Below are positions 25,371 to 35,900 of a DNA stretch of 64,000 nt, one piece after another; positions within the stretch are counted from its first letter, which is position 1, and every line of letters begins with the position of its first letter. Source of the stretch: Bursaphelenchus xylophilus (taxonomy: Eukaryota; Nematoda; Chromadorea; Rhabditida; Aphelenchoididae); contig CAJFCV020000006.1 of the NCBI GenBank assembly GCA_904066235.2, forward strand, positions 4,092,001 through 4,156,000, in the 5' to 3' direction. The position numbers and the translations under genes were made by a program. Under the pieces are notes generated by a model. It searched no databases. It was not told where the DNA came from and worked only from the letters and a program-made list of their open reading frames with translations.

Positions 25371-27331
25371 TTATTTGGTGTCCATGTCCACACTCGCTTG
25401 GTCTGCAGGGTCTTCCTGAAATTGGAAGCCAATAATTTACTACAAAATGTCAAATCGACAAGATATAAGAATCTTGCTTGACGTAAAAAATGTCATAAAA
25501 TGTCAGCATGAAAATTCAGCAAAGATAAAATGTCTTTAGTCTGCAAATTACACTTTTTTCTTTAAGGAAAGGGGAAATTTTGGATTGAAGACCAGTCGAT
25601 TTTCTTAAAATTTTGCACTCATACTCTTTTTAGGCCACGTATCATTCCTGTAAAATATTACCTTGCAATTTGCAAGGCAATGAAATTCAAAAAAAAAAAA
25701 AAATTGCCGAAAAGTCATCAAATACCTCGCAACTTTCGACGTCAAAATCACAGCGACTACTACAAGCTATAGTCTAAAAATTGTTCATATTTCTCAACCA
25801 CAAGTAGTCTAAATTGGTGCCAAATTTCATCACAATCAAGACATTGAACTTCCAGAAATTCTCTCGATAAAAAACTTTCACAGTTGAGAGCCAAATAATT
25901 TTTAATCTCTTACAAACCCCTTATAAAGCCTTCAAATTTCACTTACCATATCGATATAGCTCTTGATAGAACCCGGTTTGCTTTTCTAAAAATAAGACCA
26001 TAAATGTACCAGAGAATTATATTACACTTGACATCAATAAGGCCAAGAAGGAAAACATCTCTTACCGATTTACTTTTAGCAACTGTAAAGTCATCCAAAA
26101 TCTGATCCGCGGCAGCTCCCGTTGCAAGCGCCATATCCTCGGCCATGTAAGCAATATGCAAGACATCGTCGATATCTAGTTTGATATCGGAATTTTTTCG
26201 AAGTTTCTCCAAAACCTTGAGTGAATGCGTGTGTTTCCGTTTGTTGGCCCGTTTTTTGTACGGGTCTCGCTCGGCGATCGTCTTGATTGTTAGTATATCT
26301 CGCTATAATTGCAAAAATTTTGAAATCAAAAATTTTCCGCCAAGACTAAAAAATCTTGGCATTCCGTTGCAAGTGGTCAAACAGTTGTAAAAACACGGCT
26401 AAATTTGATACTGATTTTTCTATGGTATATGCGACACTTTTGGCTTGCATTCTACCCTAGAAAATTTGAATTTCCCGCCAAAACTTAAAAGTCTTGGCAT
26501 TCCGTTGCAAGTGGGCAAAAAGCTATCAAAACATGGCTAGATTCTACATTTATCTTTCTATGGCATATGTGATCCTTTTGGCCTGCATTTTACCTTAGAA
26601 AATTTGAATTTCCCGCCAAAACTTAAAAGTCTTGGCATTCCGTTGCAAGTGGGCAAAAAAGTGTCACAACGTGACTAAATTTGACATTTATTTTTCTGTG
26701 GCAAATGTGTGATCCGTTTGGCCTGCATTTTAGCTTAGAAAATTTGAATTTCCCGCCATAACTAAAACTTGGCATTCCGTTGCAAATGGTCAGAAATACG
26801 TCAAAACATGGCTAAATTTAAAAGTTATTTTTCGAAGGCATATGCGACACTTTTGGATTGCATTCTACCTTAGGAAATTTGAATCTGCCGCCAAAACTAA
26901 AAAATCTTGGCATTCCGTTGCTAGTGGTCAAAAAGCTGTAAAATCATGAAAAACGGCAACCTACGGTGCAAACGAGGAATTTCTTGTAAATCGTTTTTTG
27001 ACGTCCGTTTTTGTAATGCCGAAAAATCATCCAAATCGAAAGCGTAAGAAGTAATGCTGCCGACAATCCGAAACAAGAATGGAGAAGGTAGATGTGATGG
27101 AATCCCTCGATTTCGTAGATCTTTCCAGTCCGCATTTGCTGTTTTTCCTTGAAAATCACCGTATTTTAGAAACCATAGTGTTAGATTATTAATTTTTTTA
27201 AGCCAAAAAATGGATAAAAAACTTACTGTAGTAATGGTAAACAAAACAATAAAATAAAGGGAGAATGCGAGTAGCGAAAATGCCAGAAGAAGGCCGCTGA
27301 AGGGATTCCGCAGCGCATATTGGACATGCAT
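25371..27331 (-). CDS. Two-TM membrane protein (202 aa), unrecognised, with satellite-filled intron
   Basis: Five exons (27331-27227, 27147-26965, 26302-26066, 25985-25947, 25415-25371) all join in phase 0. The protein starts MHVQYALRNPFSG, with TM1 at about residues 9-34 (GLLLAFSLLAFSLYFIVLF) and TM2 at about 58-80 (SCFGLSAALLLTLSIWMIF). A soluble basic-then-acidic tail follows: DPYKKRANKRKHTHSLKVL, then DDVLHIAYMAEDMALATGAA. The join between exons 2 and 3 is the inference: the donor ACC/GTAGGT and acceptor TTATAG/CGA are both in phase 0 and exon 3 has no Met of its own. If it is wrong, exon 2 stops at 26944 and the tail is a separate gene without a start. No known family recognised. The reading frame is open upstream of the Met, so the N-terminus could be longer. 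Confidence 0.5.
26340..26943. repeat. Tandem array, 138-bp unit, about 4.5 copies
   Basis: The marker CTTGGCATTCCGTTGC begins at about 26355, 26493, 26631, 26768 and 26906, giving spacings of 138, 138, 137 and 138. Around it every unit carries AATTTGAATTTCCCGCCAAA, GGTCAAAAAGCTGT-like sequence, a CATGGCTA stretch and TTTTTCTATGGCATATG. The outer copies are more diverged than the middle pair. It lies between exons 2 and 3 of the two-TM protein gene. Confidence 0.95.
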
Positions 27332-27643
27332 CGGCCGCTCGGAGCGCTGACAGTGGGAGAAATGAAGATTTTGTTTTGGGAAGTCAAAGATATGGCAGAT
27401 AAAATAGTAGGTGGTGATAAATAAAGCCCTACCGTCTATATGGCACGTGTCCGACGGAAAAAACTGTGAAATATGTAATTTGAAATCATCCTGCAACTCA
27501 TTTTGAGTCAAATGGCCTAAGGCAATATTTCGGAAAAATTCAAAAATTTGATGATTTTTTTGAAAATTTTATTGAAAATTTTCTTTTTTTTTCAAATTTT
27601 TTTTGCTATTTTTATCTCATTTATTCTCTCAAAATTGGTCGAA

Positions 27644-28029
27644 ATGACCGACAAAGACACTGTATTAATTCTTTTCGACATTTTTTTCTTTCTGGCTGGA
27701 GTTGTTGGCTCTGGAACAGCCTTTTATTTCCTCGACAAGCGGATGGACCGACAGCGAAAAGAGAAAATCGAGAAAATACTGGATATGGAAGTGAGTATCA
27801 ATTTTCGAGGTTCTCAAATCGTTTGTAATTGAGCTCCGGATAATTTAGAATTAATTTTATTCAATTTCAGATCCAACTTGGCAAGCTAAAAGCCACTGCC
27901 GTCGCGGAGGAAGAGGTCATAGGTCATATCAAAAAAGTGGGGGAAATGACCAAAGAACAGGCCGAATTGATATTCGAAATGGGAATTCAGGATGTTGAAG
28001 GGAATCTCAAGAAATTTCAAGATGCATAG
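27644..28029 (+). CDS. Small N-terminally anchored protein with helical tail (101 aa), unrecognised
   Basis: Exons 27644-27790 and 27871-28029 join in phase 0. Residues 6-30 are one membrane segment (TVLILFDIFFFLAGVVGSGT), followed by a charged helix rich in Lys/Arg/Glu (DKRMDRQRKEKIEKILDME). A second helical part ends GIQDVEGNLKKFQDA. The layout of a short N-terminus, one TM and a cytosolic coiled tail suggests an organelle or ER anchor, but I do not recognise a family. An upstream in-frame Met at 27548 would add a Phe-rich stretch that looks like T-rich leader; the Met at 27644 is preferred. It is divergent from the two-TM gene. Confidence 0.6.
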
Positions 28030-28472
28030 TCGGTAATCATATGGAGTTTCAGTGTTTTTTGAATAAAAACAATGCTTTTTATAAACCTCTTTGTTTTTTC
28101 GGTTTTTCATTTGTGAAACGGACTTTATTTTGAATCATTCTTATCAGGAATCTGTTGTAAATTCAGTGGGCTACATTTTACATAGCTTCTTATAGAAAAA
28201 TCTAAATTTATTTTCAATTTATTCCACAAAAAACCATTATTTTTTTATTTTTTTTTGTCATTTTTCGATTTTTCTCTTCAAAATCTTTAGTTTGATGCCT
28301 CCAAAATGCTTTTCATTATCTTTTTATTGACTTGAATGTATTTCCCGTATTTTATAACACCTTTCCTCATCAAAACCCCAATTTTCCCTCTTCTTTTTAC
28401 AAAAAAGAGTCTCTGCACCCCGCACAAAAAGCCCTCTCGTTCCAAAGGCTTTCTCTCTCGCTCTCGGGGCGC
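28030..28472. other. Spacer before tRNA-Leu
   Basis: AT-rich DNA with T-runs and no exon seen. A C-rich patch with CTCTCGCTCTCGGGGCGC immediately precedes the tRNA gene. Confidence 0.4.
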
Positions 28473-28554
28473 GCAGGGATGGCCGAGTGGTTAAGGCGGT
28501 GGACTTAAGTTCCCCTGGGCGTCAGCCCGCGTGGGTTCGAACCCCACTCCCTGC
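28473..28554 (+). tRNA. trnL-UAA: tRNA-Leu (anticodon UAA)
   Basis: The gene is 82 nt. The acceptor stem GCAGGGA pairs with TCCCTGC. The D arm is GCC...GGC around GAGTGGTTAA (box A GGCCGAGTGG). The anticodon loop CTTAAGT shows TAA at positions 34-36. The long variable arm GGGC/GCCC is the class II mark of leucine and serine tRNAs. The T arm is GTGGG-TTCGAAC-CCCAC (box B). One mismatch sits in the anticodon stem. A T-run starts about 13 bp downstream. Nematodes also have Leu-like tRNAs with other anticodons, but UAA is a standard Leu anticodon. Confidence 0.95.
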
Positions 28555-28960
28555 AAATCTGTATTTTGCAATTTTTTTTTGTTTTTTGCGTAGAAAAAAT
28601 AAAAAAATAAAAAATAAATTGTCGAATTATCAGCAAACGCAATGTAATTAATAAAAAAATTTGAATTTCCGTGAATTTTAAAAGTTTTGAAAAAATAAAT
28701 AGGAATAAAGAAATAAATAGAAAAATAAATAAATAAAAATGAAATAAAATATTTTTTTGTATGAAAATTCAATTTCGAATGCTGAACCCTCTAAAATCTC
28801 AAAAATATTTTTTTCGCAAATTTTTTGTTGCCCCAGGCAACTGAAAATCCATCCTGGTCACAACTCGCTGGGTCATTTTCGAATAATTTCCCCTTTCCTT
28901 TCTTATTTTCTAACCCTTCTAAATTCTCTAATAAGCATGAATTTTCTCATAAATTAAAGA
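28555..28960. other. Spacer between tRNA-Leu and mks-1
   Basis: AT-rich spacer including runs of AAATAAATA. It should contain the mks-1 promoter and leader. No other gene is seen. Confidence 0.4.
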
Positions 28961-29293
28961 ATGCAAAAAGATTCTGCGGATTTTTTCAATTTCTCCGGAA
29001 ATCCCAAATCTCTCCAGTTCAAGTGAGTTTTTATTTATTTTTTTATCAAAATATTTTCCTTTAAAAAAATTTTTCTTCAGTGTAAAACTAAAATATGTTG
29101 GGACATCGTTCGGAAATTTGCCAAGCTTTCAAAATTTTGCCGAGCGAATTACCGAAATTCGACATAGGGGAAGCTGGAAATATGGAAAAACCGGTTCGTC
29201 GGAGGAATATAAGCGCCCGGAAGATAATTCAGAAGCCGTGAAAGTCAAATGGCAACAGAAAATTACTCATCCGATGGTGAGTTAATCGTAAAA

Positions 29294-29327
<34 letters not shown>

Positions 29328-32300
29328 CGTATTTTGAAGGCCCTAAATTTAAAAATTTAGTCAGCACTAATTTTTCTAGACCGAACTCAAATCCACTTCT
29401 CGTCAACATCTTCAAAGTCTCCAAGAAGACTCCCAAAATAACCCTGTAGAAAATCAAGTTAATCAAGAAGACCAACAAATTAACCAAAACCACAATGACA
29501 ATGAAGAGGACAAAAAAGATGACGAAGAAAGACAAGAAGCTCACGATGAGGACAATGCCGTTCATTTCTCAGTTCGAGACGAAGGTGAGGACGAAGATTC
29601 ACCTCCACCATCCGATCCCAGACAACTCGAAAGAGAGGAAAATGAGGGCAAAGAAAATGGTGAGGAAGATGAGGAAGAGAAGGATGGAGAAGAGGAAGAA
29701 AAAGAGGTCGAAACATTGGCGCCTCCAGCGAGACATGAGGAGATTTGGGAGAGGACTGGGCCTGCCGCCCCCAAAACTCTGCCACTGTAAGTTGCTAGGT
29801 GGCTGAAAAGTCTATAGATGTTGTATATTACAGTAAGAAATAATTTTTTAACGCCCTGTCCCTTCCAACGACCACAATTTGAAATGCACAGTGCGCCCAG
29901 ATACCGCACAGTGCAAAGGGGATTTTCTCCAAATGCGGTCGCAGCTTATGTCGCGCGAGGGAACTGCACAGTGCGCTTTTCATTTGCACTGTGTCATCCT
30001 TAGAAATTTTGGACCAAAAATTTAAAAATCCAATTGGCACGGCGTATTTTACTTTCCTCTTTTCCAAATTTAACTCTTCCAGACAACGCCGAATCTTCAC
30101 CATCACCGAAGCCGACCTCCGCAAACGTCACGCCTCGGGCAAACTCTCCTCCAGAGCGTCGATTTCGGCGGCCGAAGAATCGACGGTTTTTCGACCGCGG
30201 AAAGTGGTTCCACTCAGCACGGACACCCTGCGGCGTCCGATCCGAGACAATCCAACGGTGGAGCAGCAAAAGAAGCAACGTCAGGTGGATTTGGGAGCCC
30301 GGTCCATGTTCATTATGGGATACTTTGGGGCCTGGAATGAGGCTTATAGCGAGGAGTTTGAGAGGACGATTTGTGAGGTCAAGGTGCTCGGAAGAAGGAC
30401 TTTACAGGTGGGAATGGAACTTGCTTTGGCTCTAGTATTCTAATTGGTCTGTTTTTGGCTTGTAAGACTTGTAGTTTTTGGCAGCTTGCGCCCTAGGATA
30501 AGGTCTTGAAATGACTTGAATTTTTTTTTGCCGTCCGCAGCCTGCGCCCTAGACTAAAATTATGCAATTTTTAAAGAAAATTACTGCCTTTTTAGGCCAT
30601 AAATTCAACGATGATAACTTTGGCACTAATTATAACCGTTTAAATGATTTTATTTTTCCGCAGCCTGCGCCCTACCTTTCACCCTCATTCCTTTCAGATC
30701 CGCCCAGGACTTGGCGAACGAGTCATCGAGACCAAGATTGGCACATATTCATGCATTGTGGAGTTGGACGAACCCGTAGAATTCGATAAAATCCCTCAAA
30801 TCCCCACTTATGAAGATGATGTTCAAGATGAATTCAAGTTCGATATCCCTCCAAATAACTGCGTTCTTCTGAATTACGACATCACAATTGACGAAGCGAG
30901 GAACATGCCGCATGATGGGGTGTATATTGAATATAACATTGAGGTCCCGGAGAATATGGAGGTGGTTCAAAAGGAGCATCTCAGCGGCCGAACTCAGGTC
31001 TGCTTCGTCAAACCGGAGGGAAAGGTGAGCAGGGGAATCGAGCAAAAAGCATAATCTAGTTTATCGTGATTACTAGTTACAGTGGGGACCTGATCCAGTG
31101 GCAAAAAAGTACCGTTTTGCATCCGGGAAGTATCAAAAACGTGGCAAAATACCTCCCTATCCAAGTGAAAAAATGCGGGAAAAGGCGCGCCCTTCAAAAC
31201 GAAGTTTTTTCACTTGGAGAGGGACGCATTTTGCCACATTTTTGATGCTTCCCGGATGCAAAATGGTACCTTTTTTCCACTGGATCAGGTCACTCACTGT
31301 AAGTCCTTTCAGTAAAACAAATACAATTTTTTTTCAAAAATTTTGGGTTTTTGGTCCAAAAATTTGAGAAATTTGTATATTACAGTAAGAAAAGCGCCTC
31401 ACAGCTTTCAAAAAACGACTCCTATCTTCAGCACACACCTCATACTCCTCATATTTTTTTAGGATGACGTCAGCTATTTCTCTTATCCGATCCAATTTGC
31501 CCTTCTTTACCGAGCCACCAGACCTCAAACGGACAAGTTCTTTTGGCCCCGAATCCGGCTTCGATGCTTGGCCGAGGATTATTGGGGCCGGTTTTATATC
31601 GACGGCTACGGCTCCAAGTCTCTTCCAATTCGGCCAATTGCCCAGGAAAAGCTGGTGATTCAGACGTGGCGGCCCAAAAATCCGTTTAGTCACCTGGCGA
31701 AGCTGCGGGAAGGTAGGGTTATATTCAAAGACCGATATCTCGAAGGCCGATGCATAGATTTTCTTCGAATTTGGAGTGATTACTTTTTCTGGACAACATT
31801 CCAAAGCTTCAGAATTTTAACTCGCGCTTCGTAAAGACGGCCGAGATATGAGAACTCTTTTCCGAAAGAGAGAGCATGCGAAATTAGGAGAGTTGCCAGA
31901 GAAAACTCGTTTTTCAATGACTTTATCTTTAGGAAATTCCCTTGAAAAAATCAATTTTCTGTATAGACAATCTATATCCTCGCCTGTAGTAGGCTTTCCA
32001 AGCTGCAAATCGCAAAAAAATTCTAATTTTTAAGCCACCCATCAATGAAATTTTTAACTTATTTATTTTGAAGGTTTCATTGGCCAAGCCGTTGATCTAG
32101 CCAACCCCGAAATGGCCGGGATCTTCGATTCGACCGGTCGAATCAGCCGTATTTCCTCCAAAATCGGCGTTTCGGCCGAGGGAAGTGGAACGGTGGGGAT
32201 TACGGTATCTTGTTTACATCAAAGTCGACATTACATCCCTCAAGATGTGATCCGAACCATGCATTACGAGAGGATGGTTGAGCAGATTGGGCTGAATTCC

Positions 32301-32390
32301 TCGTTATATTGGAGGATTCGGAAGGTATTGGCGCAGTTCGACGAGGCCAAGCGGCAGCTGATCAAGCTGAGGAGGAGGCCAATACCGTAG
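28961..32390 (+). CDS. mks-1: MKS1, B9-domain ciliary transition-zone protein
   Basis: MKS1 is a subunit of the transition-zone gate at the base of cilia (Meckel syndrome type 1 in humans). Seven exons (28961-29022, 29081-29276, 29380-29786, 30083-30407, 30698-31024, 31463-31712, 32074-32390) give 627 residues. The N-terminus NPKSLQFNVKLKYVGTSFGN matches the conserved start of MKS1 and supports the Met at 28961. A glutamate/aspartate-rich insert of about 130 residues from exon 3 follows, then RRIFTITEADLRKRH. The B9 domain runs from DDVSYFSYPIQFALLYRATR through DYWGRFYIDGYGSKSLPIRP and VIQTWRPKNPF to the FIGQAVDLANPEM loop, SGTVGITVSCLHQSRHY and a C-terminal helix with QLIKLRRRP. The acidic insert is longer than I expect for the family. 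Intron 5 carries a MITE. Confidence 0.95.
31080..31299. mobile_element. MITE family A, copy 3, in mks-1 intron 5
   Basis: It runs from CAGTGGGGACCTGATCCAGT after TTA to TCAGGTCACTCACTG before TAA. Both arms are present (TGCATCCGGGAAGTATC and its complement GATGCTTCCCGGATGC). It lies about 55 bp after the exon ending at 31024 and is non-coding. Confidence 0.85.
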
Positions 32391-32906
32391 TAAAGGCGAA
32401 ATTTTCGATCGTCTGTGTGGATTTTTTGTGTATAAAAATGTAATTTCGGAGAGTAATATCTGTCTTGTAACTTTTGACTAGCTATAGTCAGCGATTTTAT
32501 ACCGAGAGTAACACTTGACCCATTTTTGAAATTTTGAGTCAAGTCTTCCCCGCTTTTAAAACATTGCTTGCAGTTGATGTAGGGGTGAAAATTGAAATTA
32601 GAACTTATAAAACTAAATCCGGACCGAGGGAAAAACTTGACTCACTTTTGAAACTTTGAGTCAACTTTTTCCCTCGGTCGAAAAAAATTTTTAGATAGTT
32701 AAAAACGTCGTTTTTGTAGCCAGTAATAGCACTGCAGAATTATCAAATAAGAAAAAATCCCCCAAAAATAAAAAATGGGTCAAGTCTTACCCTCGGTCAG
32801 CATTTTTTCTTTAATTTTCAGCTTTTTAATTTTTATTCAACAAACTTCCTAAAAACAACCAAAAACTCAACAAATCCCTAAATCAACGTACCAATACAGA
32901 GCTTTA
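32391..32906. other. Convergent spacer with short hairpins
   Basis: This is the 3' region of mks-1 and of mitochondrial GluRS. It contains hairpins of the GAGGGAAAAACTTGACTC family at 32501-32553 and 32623-32679 and a half copy at 32775-32799. No exon is seen. Confidence 0.6.
32501..32679. repeat. Hairpin family E, two copies
   Basis: The copy at 32623-32679 runs ACCGAGGGAAAAACTTGACT, a short centre CACTTTTGAAAC, then TTGAGTCAACTTTTTCCCTC and GGT, an almost perfect inverted repeat of about 56 bp. The copy at 32501-32553 (ACCGAGAGTAACACTTGACC ... GAGTCAAGTCTTCCCCGC) is more diverged. Further copies are at 33698-33747 and 34320-34372. Confidence 0.8.
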
Positions 32907-35900
32907 CTACCCTTCTTCACTAATTTCCTTCTCCTCCAGCCATTTAATTTGCTGTTCCAGGCGATTTCTCACCTCATTTTGACCGAAAAATTGGAATAAT
33001 TCTGAAATAGGCGGGCCATTTGGGTTCTCAATGATGGAAATCCTAATCAGCAGTAGTAACTTCTTGACCGGCACTTCATTCTCCTTGCAGAGTACTTTGA
33101 TCTTCTCGTAATTGTAACCATTCTCGCTTTCAATGTGGTCCAAAAATAATTTTATGAATTTCACGGCCATTTCTTTGGATTTAACGCCCGTGGGCAGTTC
33201 AACTGCGGTCTGAGGACGTGTGAAAAGGAAGGAGAACCTGAAATACAAATGTAAAATAGGTGGAAAAATAATTTTTGACCATTTTTTAGAAGAAAATCGG
33301 AAAAATTTTTTTCTTTGATAAGCAAAAAATCGTATTTTAGGTCAAAAAATTTTATTTTTTTTCAAAATTTCCCCCAAAAAATTCAATTTTCATCAAAACA
33401 TCTCAAAAATCGGACTTACTTATCCTTTTCCTTGTTCTCATCTGCCCTGACAAGTTGTGCCATATGAGAGAAGGCTTCTTCATTATGCATCAAAAAGTCC
33501 AATGACTTATCCAGCTTTTCATCGGAGAGCATTTCCGGGTCCACTTTGACGTTTTTCATTTTGAAAAAATTCCGAATTTCCGATTTTAAAGTGCCTTTTT
33601 TGTAAGCATGTTGCACCGAAAGACGGCCATAACGTTCCAAAACGTCGTCATCCAGCTGAAAATCGTATTCTAACATTAAAAACCAGCTATTTTTAATGAG
33701 GGGAAGACATGACCCATTTCGGAAATTTTTGAGTCAACTCTTCCCCACGCCAAAAAAGGCGTCAGACACAGGGGTGGTCGGCGGGCCGGGCCGGCCCGGC
33801 CCAAACGGGCCGGCCGGCCTCAAAAATGGAAATTGACAAACGGGCCGGGCCCGTCACGGGCCGGGCCGGGCCGGGCCGCGGGCCTGGGGTTTTTTCCGGC
33901 CCGGCCCGGCCCGTCTAAAATACAATGCCAAACCATTGGCATTCATTGTTTTCGCGCCGGGAAAATTAATTGATGTTGTTATAGTTGCTGTTTCTCAAGT
34001 TCTAAAACGTTTACAAGTCTCTAGTTCCATTATAGAACCACAAAACTATCACATTGATCCTTTACTAGCTAGATCAACGCCTTTTTTGCCTCAGTTTAGA
34101 TCCCGAGCCTGGGCGCAGTTCGCAGAACCCTCTATAGACGGGCCTGCACGGGCCGGGCCGGGCCTGGAAAAAGACTAGACGGGCCGGGCCGGGCCGGTCA
34201 ATTAGACGGGCCGGGCCGCGGGCCGAAAATCGGAAAAATAGGGTCTGCTGACCACCCCTGGTCAGACACCGATACTTACACCATAAATCATACCCTACAT
34301 TTCAAAACTACCTATTTTCACTGAGGGAAAAACTTCGCGCACCCAAAAAAATTGAGTCAAGTCTCTTCCTCGGAAATAAAAACTGCGTACCTGTAAATTC
34401 CTCGTTCCCAGAAGATTCTCATCAAAATTTTCAACAATATCTTCGAGTTCGTAAAACCTTTTAAAGTCAAAATCTCGGATTCCGGCGCCATTTCGGATCA
34501 ATAAATTCAAAACGGCGGACCTCAAATAACCCTTCTGAGAGTGATAGTAATCCGCATATCCATCTTCATCTCGTTTGGACAGCTTCTTCCTCGCATTCTT
34601 CATAATCAAAGGTAAATGGAGCCAAGAAGGGGTTGGCCAATCAAATGCTCTAAAGTTATGTTCATTAAGCAGGTTTCGGCGTATAAAATGTCGTCAGAAC
34701 GGAAGATTTCAAATTTAAAATAGTTATAATCTTTCAAAAATCTTTTCAACCCGTAAAAACCCTAAAGCCGTTAATCAATTACCCGTTGGAGACATTTTAT
34801 ACGATGAAACATGTTTCATCGTATAGCATGTCCCCTGAACTCAAAACTGATTACTTTAATTATCTCAGCAACTAAGAATGTCATCGTATTCGTCTATAAA
34901 TAAAAATTTTACTCAATTTCGCCCCTGGAGACATCTTATACGACAAAACTGTTCCACCGTATAACATTTCTCCACCGCTTAATCTTGCAAAAATTCGATT
35001 AACGTGAACCAAAAAGACCTTACTCATAGAGTTTGACGTGTTTAGGGACACTCGGCAGCCACTCTTGTCCTCGGATTACATGAGAAATTCCCATCAGATG
35101 ATCATCTACGATATTGGCCAGATGATAAGTCGGAAATTTGTCCGATTTCAGGACGATAAAGTCGCCTTCGTCGGCCAGGGCGTTTATTTGGCCATATGCA
35201 ATGTCCTGAAAGATTGAAAGTAAGAAAAAAATTTAAAAAAATAGTATTAATTTAGGGTCAAAATCAGGAAAATCCCATTTTTGCACAGTGAAAAATCCAG
35301 ATACCAGCAGAATGTGTTCCAAACTTACTGTAAAGTCCACTTTGTCCTTGTCAAATTTAAATCTGACCACATGAGGCTCATCTTTTCGGGATTTCGACTC
35401 CTCTTTGCTGATCTGCCGGCAATGATTATCGTATCTTGGGATCGTCCGATTTGACAGCGCGTTCTTCCGGACAATCTCTAGCCTCTGAAAATGTCATCAA
35501 TAATATAAAAATATCAAAATTAAAATATAAAATAAAAAATTTGATCAATTTCCATGTTTTAGTCTACTATAATATAAAAGGTCAGTGCTCGAAAGTCGAA
35601 ACTCGGATGTTCTTTAAACTTGGCAAAAATACGTAAAATGGGCTACAAAGCAACCGTTAAAAATTTGAACCAGCGCTTTGCAAGAAACGGCGAGATTTTT
35701 AATGATCTTTGTAGATGAAAGACCATAGGAAATTACAGTGACGGGCCTGATCCAGTGGCAAAAAACGTACCATTTTGCATCCGGGAAGTATCAAAAATGT
35801 GGCAAAATGTCTCCCCCTCCAAGTGAAAAAACTTTGTTTTGAAGGGCCCTCACAAAAAGAGGCTTTTGAAATTGGATTTTTTCACTTGGAGAGGGAGGCA

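Noticed and set aside
26944..26964. In-frame stop after CTVGCRFS as the true end of the two-TM protein
   Set aside because: Possible, but the GTAGGT donor 18 bases earlier joins in phase to a downstream exon that otherwise lacks a start; kept as the alternative.
29495..29909. Several overlapping open frames on both strands over mks-1 exon 3
   Set aside because: These are shadows of a Glu/Lys-rich exon; only one frame joins its neighbours to give MKS1.
33769..34260. Reading the GGGCCGG blocks as a CpG-island promoter
   Set aside because: Exact terminal repeats and the 8-bp duplication show that the block is an inserted element.
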